Below are positions 51,575-62,577 of a stretch of 64,000 nucleotides of DNA, piece after piece. The stretch is from assembly GCF_050948175.1 (NCBI RefSeq), contig NC_135195.1:3872001-3936000 (forward strand), in the 5' to 3' direction. A program made the translations under genes and the position numbers. Position 1 is the first letter of the stretch. Each line of letters begins with the position of its first letter. The stretch is from Xylocopa sonorina (lineage: Eukaryota; Arthropoda; Insecta; Hymenoptera; Apidae). Below the pieces are notes generated by a model. The model was not told the origin of the DNA and did no database searches. It saw nothing but the letters and a program-made list of their open reading frames with translations.

Positions 51575-51800
51575 GATATGTTCGGGTATGCCCTACGTCA
51601 TCCGAAGCTTCCTGCTCGCAATGGGATCGCGAATGCCGCCGGACTGACCCCATTGACGCTCGCCTGCCAGCTGGGTCGCGCAGAGGTCTTCCGGGAGATG
51701 TTGGAACTCTCTGCACGTGAATTCTGGCGCTACAGTAATATCACCTGCTCGGCGTACCCCCTGAATGCACTCGACACGCTGTTACCCGATGGCAGAACAA
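51575..51800 (+). CDS. nan: Nanchung TRPV channel, second coding exon
   Basis: This exon encodes residues 275-349 and the first base of codon 350. It begins DMFGYALRHP, completing the ankyrin unit broken by intron 1. The last clear ankyrin repeat follows (GLTPLTLACQLGRAEVFREM, about 297-316), then the linker EFWRYSNITCSAYPLNALDT and LLPDGRT. This stretch lies between the ankyrin domain and the first membrane helix in TRPV channels and is highly conserved in Nanchung. The acceptor is GCAG with no strong pyrimidine tract; the donor is GTACGT, phase 1. The frame is continuous with exons 1 and 3. Confidence 0.92.
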
Positions 51801-53916
51801 GTACGTCGTAATGCTAATCGAATTACACGCTTTCGAGAATCGTCGTCCGGGGCCTCGTCGTTCACGAGCCACGCTCAAGTGGCCACTCACTTTGCGACGT
51901 ACCTTTGTATAATTGTCAGGGCTCAAGGCTGAATTGTTCTTACGTCGTTCGCCCTCCTCCTGCACCCCCTTTCGAAGGGTGGAACGAGGGGTGAATGGCT
52001 GGTTTCATTGGTAATACCGTCCGAGTGTAATTGCGCTTTGTCGCGTTTTTCGAATCCCGATCGGACGCCTCCAAACCCCGATTGATTTTAAATGGGGAAC
52101 GGACGGGCGCGCCTTGGAATCACCGTTCCGGCGGAATGCCGGAAATTTTCTGCTGCTTCCTGAGTTTCAATTTGCGGGACCAATGGGACGTTGCAATTTC
52201 TTTCTAGTTTTTTTTAGCATCGTGTCTATTTTTTATTTTGTAAAGTCACGTTTTCGCGAACGCGGTTAAACAAATGGAATATAGAGATTGGTTACGATGT
52301 TTAATTTTAATTCGGATATTTTGTATACCCTTGCATATTGTTTGCATGCTGTTTTTTGATGGATGGAGATATCTTTTTGTATGTAATGAAAAATGGAATG
52401 TCACTTTTTGGTTCTCGAACCGTGAACAACTCTGAGAATCTGAGAATTGGGAGTTACAAATATCTTTTAACGTGCAGCTGTGTCCTTTAATCTTTCTTTT
52501 TTTTTAAACATACTTCCCCACGGGGAACGAGATGATATCATCGTGGAAAAATCAACAGAATTTTAATGCAAGCACGTTTCAAGTACCGGAACAAACTAAG
52601 AACCGGGAATCGTATAAAATAACTGTATCTCAGGATAATTGTATTTAACATTGTTTCCCAAATTTATTGTTGCAGATTTCTATGCAAATTTGCCCAGGAA
52701 ATTTGCAACAATTACAAGTCCTGCTGGAACTATTACCACTTAATTAGCGAATTTATGACTTTGCGGTACCGTTTCCACCTAGTACACTAAAAAGGGGGAG
52801 CTTTTTTAAGTTAATCACTTCATAAGATTTACACGTATACAATATTTAGTGAACTTCACGGTGGATAGCATTTCATTTTCCAAGCATTTGCTATAATTAT
52901 GCAAGTGTCTCAATACTCGCGAACGGGGGTAGATATACAGGGCGTTTCTTTTACGAGCGAACATCACAGTATCTACTTTGTTTTTAACTTTATTAAATTA
53001 GTTTTTCAAAGAGCCTATTCACGAAACAACCCCTCAAAAACTACACAAACATTTGAAAAATTCTTCACGTGTTCAGTCATAGATGAAAAAATATTTAATT
53101 TTTAAGACCAACAGACTTAATAAATCTGCGCGAACACGCTCCGTACACACGATAACTCTACCAAACACCGGAACTGAAATCGTCCATAAAACGACCCAAT
53201 CGTCCCCCGAGCGAACAGCAACGAACATCCGCACTCAGCACGTTATCGAACGCCGCGAACTCGATACTCCGTCCATTCTGAAATGTCCACGAGATTCGTC
53301 TTCGACAGAAGCCAGGCCCCGTCGCGATCTGCATTTAAAGAGCCTGGCAATCGGACTTGCCTGCCAAATTGTATCGAACTTTTCGACAGTCCCTCGAGCC
53401 TCCGCCACCCCGTCGCCATTGACTCCACCCGTCGAACTCGCGTAGAACCGGACGTATCCGCGATGCGGCGAGTTTTCTGGACGTTTAGGTGATTCATTGG
53501 GTACGTACGATGGGGTGGGGGACGGGAAGGACAGTGACAGAGAGTACACGGATGCTCCCGGAAGATTGTGCAACGGTGGAGAACCCGTAGCGACCCGCGG
53601 GCGGCGTTGGCGGCGGGGGTAAGAAGGAAGACAAGGGAAAGCGGGTCGTTGCAGGATGCAATTACGGCCATTTAACGAAGTTTCGAGATTAGCCGCGGAC
53701 GTGGAGTTGGGTGCTCGCGTTTCATTTAGTTTCGGAATCCATTATCCTTTCGCCCACCCCTTGGCGTCCTCCGGCCGTCAGCCCTTCTCCGCGTTCCTTC
53801 GTCTCCCGTTGCTCCCGATCCCCCTCGTCTTCGCAAACCGCGGCGTGCATGTCATTCGATAGGTTCGATCGGTGACGAGCGCGGCCTGGTCCACCGCCTA
53901 CCCCCGCGGACTTGTC

Positions 53917-54194
53917 CGCGCGACCCATTTCAGTCAGGTTTAAATGATAAATTTCGAAGTTCGCCGCGACGTATCGCGTGTACACCAGCGTCGCAGATTT
54001 ATTAAGTAATCCACGGGACGATCCGCTGTTACGGATAATTTCGAGCGCCAGCTACGATGAAATTAATTAGCCGGCGATCATTTTTGGTGGGCGAAGATAT
54101 CGCGTCGTGTACGACGGGTTGGAATTAGTGACGCGCCGGGGGTGGCGGTACATCCAGCGAGCTCGAGTTGGTCGCGCGACCCATTTCAGTCAGG
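53917..54194 (+). repeat. Duplicated 22-mer, 256-bp spacing
   Basis: An identical 22-base string beginning CGCGCGACCCATTTCAGT occurs at 53917-53938 and 54173-54194. Weaker similarity continues downstream (TGATAAATTTC against TGATGAATTTC, then GCCGCG against GCCGTG). This suggests an old local duplication of about 60-100 bp inside nan intron 2. Confidence 0.75.
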
Positions 54195-55569
54195 GTGGGT
54201 GATGAATTTCTCTGTTTACCGCCGTGCACGGTATCCATTGAGTAGTTTTCGGGAAGTCCGTGTAGTTTCGACGTGCAACTTGGTACGCGCGAGACGTCGA
54301 ATGTCTTTAAACCGAGGGCAACGTTTCCGTTAATCCCAAGTATTAACGGGACGGACGTGATTGGTGAACATAAGCAGATTCGTTATTGGTTCTCGCGTAT
54401 TCTAGCACGTAGATATAAAAAAAAAAAACTGAACTAATCTACATTTTATTAACCTAGAAACGACAGAACTAGAATTGATACTTCCAAACTTTCGTCCATG
54501 GCGTAACATTTTAAGAATATAGTACTTTTGATTGCTACTATTGCAGTACTAATTGTTAGGTCTTTCTCATGATTTGTAGGCTTGTCAACTCGATGATTTA
54601 AATTTTGCCGAATTTTGCAAATTAATGTAGCGACCACCTCTAAAATAAAATTCAAACGATAGAGAAGAAGATATACAACTAAACAAAGGTTACGAAACAG
54701 GATGTCCAAAACGCTGGAGAACTAAACAGTGGTAAATGTGCGAGCGACTTGACGGTGATACAAGAGAAACGGTATTCAACGCAAAAAGAGGGCAGCTGAT
54801 TACCGACAGATTGCACGATAGCAGAATCGAGTCGTAATTGAGTGTACTTCGAACGTAGAGGCGAGGAGTGCGCGAGGGTGGATACCGTTCGCTGCGAAAG
54901 AAAGGAGGAGCGAGACGAAAACGAGGGAAAGAGAGTAACACCGCTAGGGGTATACCAGAGGGGGTGAACTTTCGGCTTGCTCGCCTCCCTACGGGTACGC
55001 TTAATTACTCTAAGCCAAGGCCAGCCAGAAGTCCGTCAGTTAGTTAGCCGCGCGGCCAGTCCGCCGGGTAAACCAGCCAGCTAACCGAAGTCCAGACTTT
55101 CCTCTCCTCTTCCTCGTCGTTTCGCCCCTCTCGTTTAGTTCCGTTCAACTTTTCCTAAATTTTTATCTCCGCCCAAGAAACGAAAAGACTGCCGAGCGGT
55201 TGCCTCTAAGCGAAGCCTCGACTCGTGGAGAGGGTTAGTCTCGCTGGTAGCGGCGTTAATTCCTTCCTTAAAACGGTACCACGTCCCTCTTTTGTCGCAG
55301 GCGTCCCTCGCGGACTCTCGACGACACGTCGACGCGGAGACCTTCTCCTTTCACTCACCCCAGCCTGTTATACTTTCTTACCAAAAGTCTCCCAAAGAAT
55401 CTTTCAAGACGAAGCCAAGCAGATTCGCCTGGGTATAACGGCGAACTAGACGATGGGTTGGGGAAACAAGAAAAGTATAGCGTCCGCTGGGAAAACAATG
55501 TTTCATCCGCGTTTCGCAGTTATCGAGCACGCGGCGAGCGAGAGGGTGCGCGAAAGCGTGCAAGAGAAC

Positions 55570-55591
55570 GAGAGAGAGAGAGAGAGAGAGA
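55570..55591. repeat. GA microsatellite
   Basis: About 22 bp of GA dinucleotides inside a CpG-rich part of nan intron 2. Confidence 0.9.
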
Positions 55592-58500
55592 AAAAGACCG
55601 ATCGGGAACGGAACAGAGGGCGACCTATAATAAAAGCGATAAAGTTGATCGATGAAATTTCTGACGCCTCCTCGCTGCCGTGCGAAACGGCCCCGACGCG
55701 AACATCCATCGGCCCCGTGCGTTCGCGGGAACACAGAGAGGCACCCTGATATAATCTATGCCGGTCTATTACATCAGCGCCGATCGACTTTTGATGTTCC
55801 CTGATGGAATTAAGCGCGGAAAGATAGCTTAAATCGATTACCAGGGAACACGGGACGGCGTCACCCCCGCTAAAACGTTAATAATTATCCGGGCGCAGCA
55901 CTTAGGGGTGATTATCACCGATAGCCGAAGAGGGAAGATGAATCGTTATTCAAGTTCGGTCCAATGTCCGTTTTTGCGGCAGCGGGACGAGCGTCCCCTG
56001 CCCGTCGATCTGCGGGATCGCCATCGGCAAGCTGAAGGGAGACACGGGAGGGAAACCTCGGACCGTGGGAGAAAACTTCCCCGACGGTTCCGCGCCGAAG
56101 TTAGATGTAATTAGGAGTTGCGGCTACGTCCATGTACCATCGGTAAGTCTGTCCCATGTGCGAACTTCCAACGGCTATGTGTCGAGCGGGGCCGCTCGAT
56201 GTATCGTGAGAAATTGAAGATCGCGCAGCCGGAATTCTGGCCTTCCATTCGCGTCAACCGTGTTCGTCGTGGTTGCTACAGCGCGCAGTTAATAATTAGA
56301 GTCTACTTTATATTTGAATTCGTTCACACGGTTAATGGTTACTCTGAAGGATTTTTTTCTTTTTTTGGTTACTGTAACCAGCATTGAGGGATTGGAAATA
56401 CAAATTTGGATGTAGCGATAATAAATACGGAGTTGTTACTTTGTTGGAGTTGGGTTATAATGTTCGAATATTATATTTCGTTGTTATAGCCGAGTTACTG
56501 CTTGTGTTTATTATCCGCCATGGTCAGTTGTTAGCTGAAAAAGGCATTCCATCTCATAGCTTTGCTCGACGAGTAGAATTGAAGAGAACCTTTCCACAAG
56601 TTCTACTAAAATTTTAGTCAACGAAAACTATGAAAACTATTGTACGCGTGTGTTCGAAGCAAACACGCAAGATTCTAATCATTTTTCTGAAGCAACACGT
56701 CTAAACTGTTTCAAATATCGTTTAGTATTAAATAAATTTCATTTTCAACTATTGAATCGCACCTTACGTTAACCACGCTCAATTATTCGCTCGACATTAA
56801 CGTTAACGCGCGAGATGAGCATACAGGAAAGACTTCTTTCTTATTGAACATCAATTTGCTCGCGTCTGAACTGCGGGAATCGAGTTATCGAGCGCATGTT
56901 CGAACGTTACTCGATTATTTTAATATCGCTCTTTACTTTTCGAATTTCATATTACCGTCTCTGGACGGATAGGATACGCGGGTTAATCTCTTATAAGACG
57001 ATATCGGATAAATAAACTTTGATCGATCCATTGAAATTCCGCCGCGAAGAATGGGAACGGAGTAATTCGTCTCACGTTTCGCGTGATTAATGCGACAGTT
57101 TCGAACTTATTTCGGGCCAGTGCTGGGTCTGGAATCGGGTTATACCGTGAATAAATGCGGTTAGTTTGTCGTGTTAACGTGGAAGTTTGGTTTCGACCTA
57201 CAGTCTGGATGGTGTGTTAGCCGATTTTATGTACCGTGGATGCGAGAAGAAGAATTTCTGTATATCTCGAACTATTAACGAAGACTGTTTCAATTGGAAA
57301 TTCGATATTCACAAAATTCTGAGTGACTTGCTCCGTTCGATTTAATTCTATTACGATATTCGAACCAGTGCCGATTTCAAAGCGTTCTCGTTACATCAGA
57401 GGATCTACTAATAACCGACGTTGCGTCAAAATGAACTGGACGATAGTAGAATTATATTTTTTAATCAGGATACCGGAAAATGTACTTAAACAAAGTACAC
57501 TGAGAAAGTTTACTTCCCAAGAAATCTTACTTGAACCAGGCGAACAATTTTTTCCAGCAAATCTGCTAAAGATAAATTTAATTACACTGGACTAAAGCAT
57601 CAGAATTCTTTAGACTTAAGAAGATGTTTCCTCGAGAATAAACAAAGTTGCTTTTCACGAGTTAAATTTAAATTTGAATAGTTATTTATGGAATTGTTTC
57701 GTACGAATTTGATTCACTTTCTTGAACGCTTTTCGAAAAATTCACAACTACAACCAACTTTACGAGAAACTTCTATACATAACATAAACTCGATCAAGTA
57801 TTAACAGTAATTTCGATCGCTTTCAACGCACAATCTCACCGTATCTTGCACATTTCGAAGCATACCACCGATATACGTTTAAACATCACCGAAATTTATC
57901 AACTATCAACACGAAATAAATTCTCCTCGTCGCGAGCATTCGATCGAGGATTGAATTAGTTGCCCCGAATGCACCAATTGAATTCCTGAACATCAAAGTG
58001 GCCAGTGAAATTAATATTCGCGTACTGACCACGCGCCGTTAAATACTGAGGTGGATCTGGACTGACAATGAACGGCGGCCGCAATTCGTCGGCTGATCGC
58101 CGATGGATTCCGGTCTTCCTCCTTGACGAGGCTCCGTGGCATCGATTCGTCGAAGGCTGACTGGCGAACGGAAAGTTTCGGACCGGATCGGCTGCGGATA
58201 TTCGTTGCAATTTTCCCCGCGCATCTGAAATTCAATTTCCCAGCCGAAAAGCTGCCGGCGAACTTCCCGTCAATGCCCGCGACGCCGCGATGGGGAGACG
58301 AGCCTGGATCGACAAGGGACGCGGCGAACGTTAAACCGTTTCCTTCGAAAATATCCAACGGAACCGGGGAACTTTCGCGACGCCTTAAGCTACCGTGAAA
58401 GCAGCTTTGCCACGGTCGACGACTGATTAAAGGGTCCGAAGGGGGCGAAGAATTGGACGCGACGGCGGTCTAGGCTGGTCAAAACGGATCCGATCGATGG

Positions 58501-59424
58501 CACGGCCACCACCGCCCCAGCCACCCCTCGTCCGCGAAACTTTTCGAAAGTTACAGGGTGACAAACACTTAATATCTCACGGCGAAGTCAGCTGAACAAA
58601 ATTCGATAATCAATACGGATGACACGGTTTGAAGTTCGTTGGCCGTTGTTCAATGTTTGCCACCCTCGCCAAAACTCTTCCCACCCCCCCTCGACGTTCT
58701 CTGTACGCCGGGTTTCGCTCGAGGATTCCGTTTTTTTCTCTTTTTTTCTTCTTCTGATTTAAAGTACGAAAGGTGATCCCTCGGTAACCGGATTTAAGGG
58801 GACGCGCCGAGAGTGACGGAGTTTCGTCTCGCGTTTTGAACGCGCGTAAGTGACTTCCGTAGAATCCCTTTGGTGTTTTACGAGCGTTCGCCATTAATTG
58901 CGCGAATAATTTCGTTGCTCTGTTCGAAGTCACAAAAAAAAGAAAAAAAGAAAAAAACGAAATACATGAATAAACGAACGATCGAATCGAAAAAGAAGAG
59001 TCCCTCGAGTGATCGTTTCGTGCGAGCAGGGCAATAATATTCGATCAACAATCCGCGAACGAACGCGCGCGTATTCGACGGTTAATTTCCTAAAACATTC
59101 CGCGGCCATCGAGATATATCTTCGTTGGTATGGTCACCCGTAAAATTGCCAGTTCACCGGGTTTCGTACATTAGTAACAGCCCGTAACGGCGGCGCGGTG
59201 GCCGTCGTTTATGGGTTCAGCGCGGAAATGCAAGCACTGCATCGAACTAGCATTAGCTGACTTTCGGCGTACTTCACGGGGAAGTTCGCCTCGGCAGATT
59301 AACGATTCCGCGGAATTCTTCCAGGGGAAGGGCCGGCGTAAACTTTTATCTTTACATGCAAGAAAGTTTAGGGGCGCACGTGGCGTGGTTGCAGAAAAAG
59401 GCCGCCATCGGCCGCAGGGCCACC

Positions 59425-59485
59425 CGACGACGACGACGACGACGACGTGGGAAAACTCGTGTATCTAATATATATATATATACAT

Positions 59486-59525
<40 letters not shown>
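59425..59525. repeat. Microsatellite cluster before nan exon 3
   Basis: A CGA trinucleotide run (59425-59448), a TA run (about 59467-59482) and a GA run with AAAG interruptions (59486-59525) follow within 100 bp. They end about 96 bp before the exon 3 acceptor. Length variation among individuals is likely. Confidence 0.9.
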
Positions 59526-59621
59526 CTGCTAATGCAAAACCCATAATTATCGCGGCGTAGAGAGAACCCTAAAGTGATGTTCCATTAACCGCAAATGGTC
59601 CTCACCGAATTTCTATTTCAG

Positions 59622-59737
59622 ACTGGAACTCCGCGCTATTTATCATTCTGAACGGTACGAAGGAGGAGCACTTGAACATGCTGGACGGTGGTATTATTCA
59701 GCGATTACTCGAGGAAAAATGGAAGACCTTCGCGCGG
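59622..59737 (+). CDS. nan: Nanchung TRPV channel, third coding exon (gene continues)
   Basis: The exon completes Asn350 and encodes residues 351-388: WNSALFIILNGTKEEHLNML, then DGGIIQRLLEEKWKTFAR. This is the pre-S1 helical linker of the TRPV family. It starts after TATTTCAG and ends in phase 0 at GTAAGT. Known insect Nanchung proteins are more than twice this length, with six membrane helices, a pore loop and a C-terminal tail still to come. None of that appears in the remaining 4.3 kb of plus-strand sequence, so the gene runs past the window and the product here is incomplete. No stop, frameshift or missing residue was seen in the three exons. Confidence 0.92.
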
Positions 59738-60886
59738 GTAAGTGCGTCCACGTGACAATATTCTCGCAACCGCGAACCTTTCCACGGGCATTTTTCACGG
59801 ATTCAACCGTAGGCCCGCTTCCACTCGCTTGCCCCGCGCGCTCGGCTACCGGTATCCATTAAACCGTTCCGTTAGGAATTTCTACTTTCCGCTCGTCTGC
59901 TTTAGGAATTTAATTGGTATCTTGCTGCTCGCGTGGTTGGTACACGGGCAGCATTTTTTAAATTTACCGTCGAGGACGTGTTATGGCCAGAAGCTCGCGC
60001 GTCCTCTTATTTCATTGTTTCAATTTCTGCCATTCCCTCTGCGTATCGATCACGACTTACTAACGCGGTTTGTTACAACGAGTTTTGCTTCGTTAGAGCA
60101 TTTTCAGAGCCTTCTTTTTCTGTATCTACATATTATTTTCTATATTGCTTCTAGCGATTCGATATTCTTGTTCGAACGAGTGACACTTGACGTTTCGTTA
60201 CTTCGACATAACGAAACGAAGAGATAATATTCGTCGCAAGTTTGTTGCATCATGTGCGGAAATAGCGTGACAAAATGAAAATGTTGTCGCAGTCGAAAAG
60301 ATACGTATACCAATCAAAGTTATCTAGACTTGACAATAGCGTGACTCACTTCGAGAAAATGAATAGTTATTCAATGCGCTACGCGAAGCATTCATTTATG
60401 GTAATTGAATACAACTAAGCTACAATTATTTACTTTCTACATTTCGTAACAATTTGATATGTGCACATACGAAGAGAATCAGTTTTATTAACGTTATTAA
60501 AGTTACCCTCCCCAGTTAAATCGCAAGTATCCTCAGCTGAGTCAATCGCAATTAACTCCAGTGAGTCAACTCTGCAAAATTCTTTATCAACGATACACAA
60601 TTGAACGAGAATAACGCTTGAGAATCGTACAATATCCGGATTCGGTTCAAAATTTGTCATTCAAACTCGAGAGATCGATGTCTTCAGTCAGCCATTCTGT
60701 ACTCTACGCGAGGAGCCTCGAAGGAGGCAATCGATCGACCTACACGCAATACACTACAGTTCAAATTTTTCCTCTTGTCTCGTACACTACCTTCGAAACT
60801 CAATTCCAAGAAATTTTGAGTTATCTCTCAGGAAAAAAATATATCATACGACGCCACGCGTACCATTTATCGCGCTAATTATTTAA

Positions 60887-61353
60887 CCAGTTAAGTGCGT
60901 TAGACGTGTATACTCGTCGGACCAAATCTCTACTGCGGTGCCTTTGACGTGTATACTCGTCGTGTAAAATAAAAAATTACCATTCACTATAAAAACTGGA
61001 AATTTCAATAAAATGTAATAAGAATATTATTTGGTGGTATGTTCCCTTTATATACATAGCTTGAAATTTTGTAAACTATTTCCTTATTTTTCTTGTTTAT
61101 TCTTGCTATCTTCAATATTTGTTGTTTACGTATTTTATTACTTTTTGACAATTTTCAAGCTTTTAGTAAGAATAACGTATTCAGAAACGAATTGTTAGTT
61201 TTTTTGACGAATACACATGTAATCCTTCCTCGTTTTTCGTGAAATGTATAATAGTACCATTTGCCCTGCGTTCGACGTTTATACACGTCGTTGCTTGATT
61301 TTAATTCCGCACCCTGTGGTGATCTTCTGAAACTAAATTCCACAGTTAACTGG
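60887..61353. mobile_element. TTAA-flanked element, CCAGTTAA ends
   Basis: TTAA at 60883-60886 and 61354-61357 flank ends that read CCAGTTAAGTGCG (left) and, reverse-complemented, CCAGTTAACTGTGG (right). Sub-terminal near-palindromes follow: GACGTGTATACTCGTC twice on the left (60905 and 60949 regions) and GACGTTTATACACGTC on the right near 61275. The 467-bp interior is AT-rich and lacks a transposase frame. The TTAA target and structure fit a non-autonomous piggyBac-type element of a different family from those at 3544 and 51208. Confidence 0.65.
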
Positions 61354-62090
61354 TTAAAAGTGCAAAGTCGATCAATAAGCAGACTCTCGCGATTTTCGTG
61401 CGACCTCGAAGCCACGTATCGTCACCGAGCGAATATCGGATCGAGTGAACTTAGACGTCGATTACGCGTCACGGGCATCCATTCTCGCCGCCCTTAAAAC
61501 ATTTTTGCCGCGCGTCAAACGTCAATCCCTAATAATAATCCCGCGATGATAATTGGACACGGTTGTCGGCCGGCCTAATTGCTCGAGCACGCGTAAGGAG
61601 TAACGGCCGGCGGGGATTTTCCAACGACAGGGCCGATTCGACCCGGTGATTAAATCGAGTGACGTCGAGCAGACGTTCGAGTGACTCTGGGAACGATTGT
61701 CATCCCGTTTGGATCGAGTGGCATCGACGTGTACAGCTTTTCCACGGGCGGATGATCGCGCGCGATTTATTTCGTCCGCGAGCAAGGGGGTTGCGCGATA
61801 TCGCCGCGGATCTCTGGGCGATCACGTAGAACAACGACGGCCGTCGACGTCCGACCGATCGCGGCCATAATCGCACCCCTACGACCGCCTTTCGTGCCGC
61901 GAGAGGGTTAATGAGCGGACGTTTTTAAATCGGCCGGACATTTATTCTCGTATTCATACGACCAATGCCCAGGCCGTGCCAGATTTGTCTTGATAACGAT
62001 TTCTACGCTCGCCACCGCCGCGACTATGCTTTTTCTTCCCTTTCGCGCGCGTTCTGCATAACAGTCAAGGGAACTCTGTTTAGCTTCGCG

Positions 62091-62533
62091 TTCAATGGGA
62101 TAGATTCGATTGTTGGTATTGTGCGAACGACTGGCGAATTGTTGTTGTTCGCATCCAGGTATTTTTTAAACGATATATTGGTTCGTGTCGATTTGGGGTG
62201 GGTTTCGAGGATGTTCTTAATCCTTTGCGCTCTTTTGTCGAGTGTGACTTGACATTAGTAAATAAAAGAAATAGACAGATGAATGATATATAAATATGAA
62301 TTATAATAAAGTTTAAGAGTCATATTTAATATAATTAGGGTTCAATGGAAAAGTTTCGATTGTTGGGATTGTGCGAACGATGGACTGGCGAATTGTTGTT
62401 GTTCGCGTCCAGGTATTTTTTAAATAATATATTGGTTCGTGTCGTTTAGGAGTGGGTTTCGAGAATATTCTTAATCCTTTGCGCTCCTTTGTCGAATGTG
62501 ACTTGACATTAGTAAATAAAAGAGATAGAATAG
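62091..62533 (+). repeat. Recent tandem duplication, 250-bp period
   Basis: The segment from TTCAATGGGA (62091) to about 62277 recurs from TTCAATGGAA (62341) to about 62533. Long identical blocks include GGCGAATTGTTGTTGTTCGC, CCAGGTATTTTTTAAA and GTGACTTGACATTAGTAAAT. A few substitutions and a small GATG-type insertion separate the copies. The units are roughly 90 percent identical by eye, with about 60 bp of unrelated AT-rich sequence between them. Confidence 0.85.
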
Positions 62534-62577
62534 ATACAAGTAAATTTCAAATAGAACACTTTAAGTAGTGCAAAGGG
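62475..62577. mobile_element. Short TTAA-flanked inverted-repeat element
   Basis: TTAA at 62471-62474 and 62578-62581 flank 103 bp. The ends read TCCTTTGCGCTC (left) and, reverse-complemented, CCCTTTGCACTA (right). The left end lies within the second unit of the tandem duplication, and the first unit has the same TTAATCCTTTGCGCTC string at 62217. The right end occurs once. It may be a solo miniature element or the remnant of a longer one. Confidence 0.45.

Larger units (their letters stand above)
51801..59621 (+). other. nan: nan intron 2 (7.8 kb)
   Basis: The intron starts GTACGTCG and ends TTCTATTTCAG, with a phase-1 join that restores an Asn codon. The first part (to about 53100) and 56280-57950 are AT-rich. 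53100-54330, 54800-56250 and 58050-58900 are CpG-rich with long non-homologous open frames. It contains a duplicated 22-mer (53917 and 54173), a leader-like block at 55021-55094, a GA microsatellite and a repeat cluster just before exon 3. No nested gene was recognised. Confidence 0.85.

Noticed and set aside
61965..62252. 95-codon plus-strand frame as a continuation of nan
   Set aside because: Hydrophobic in parts but does not resemble the TRPV S1-S6 region. Its second half lies inside the tandem duplication.
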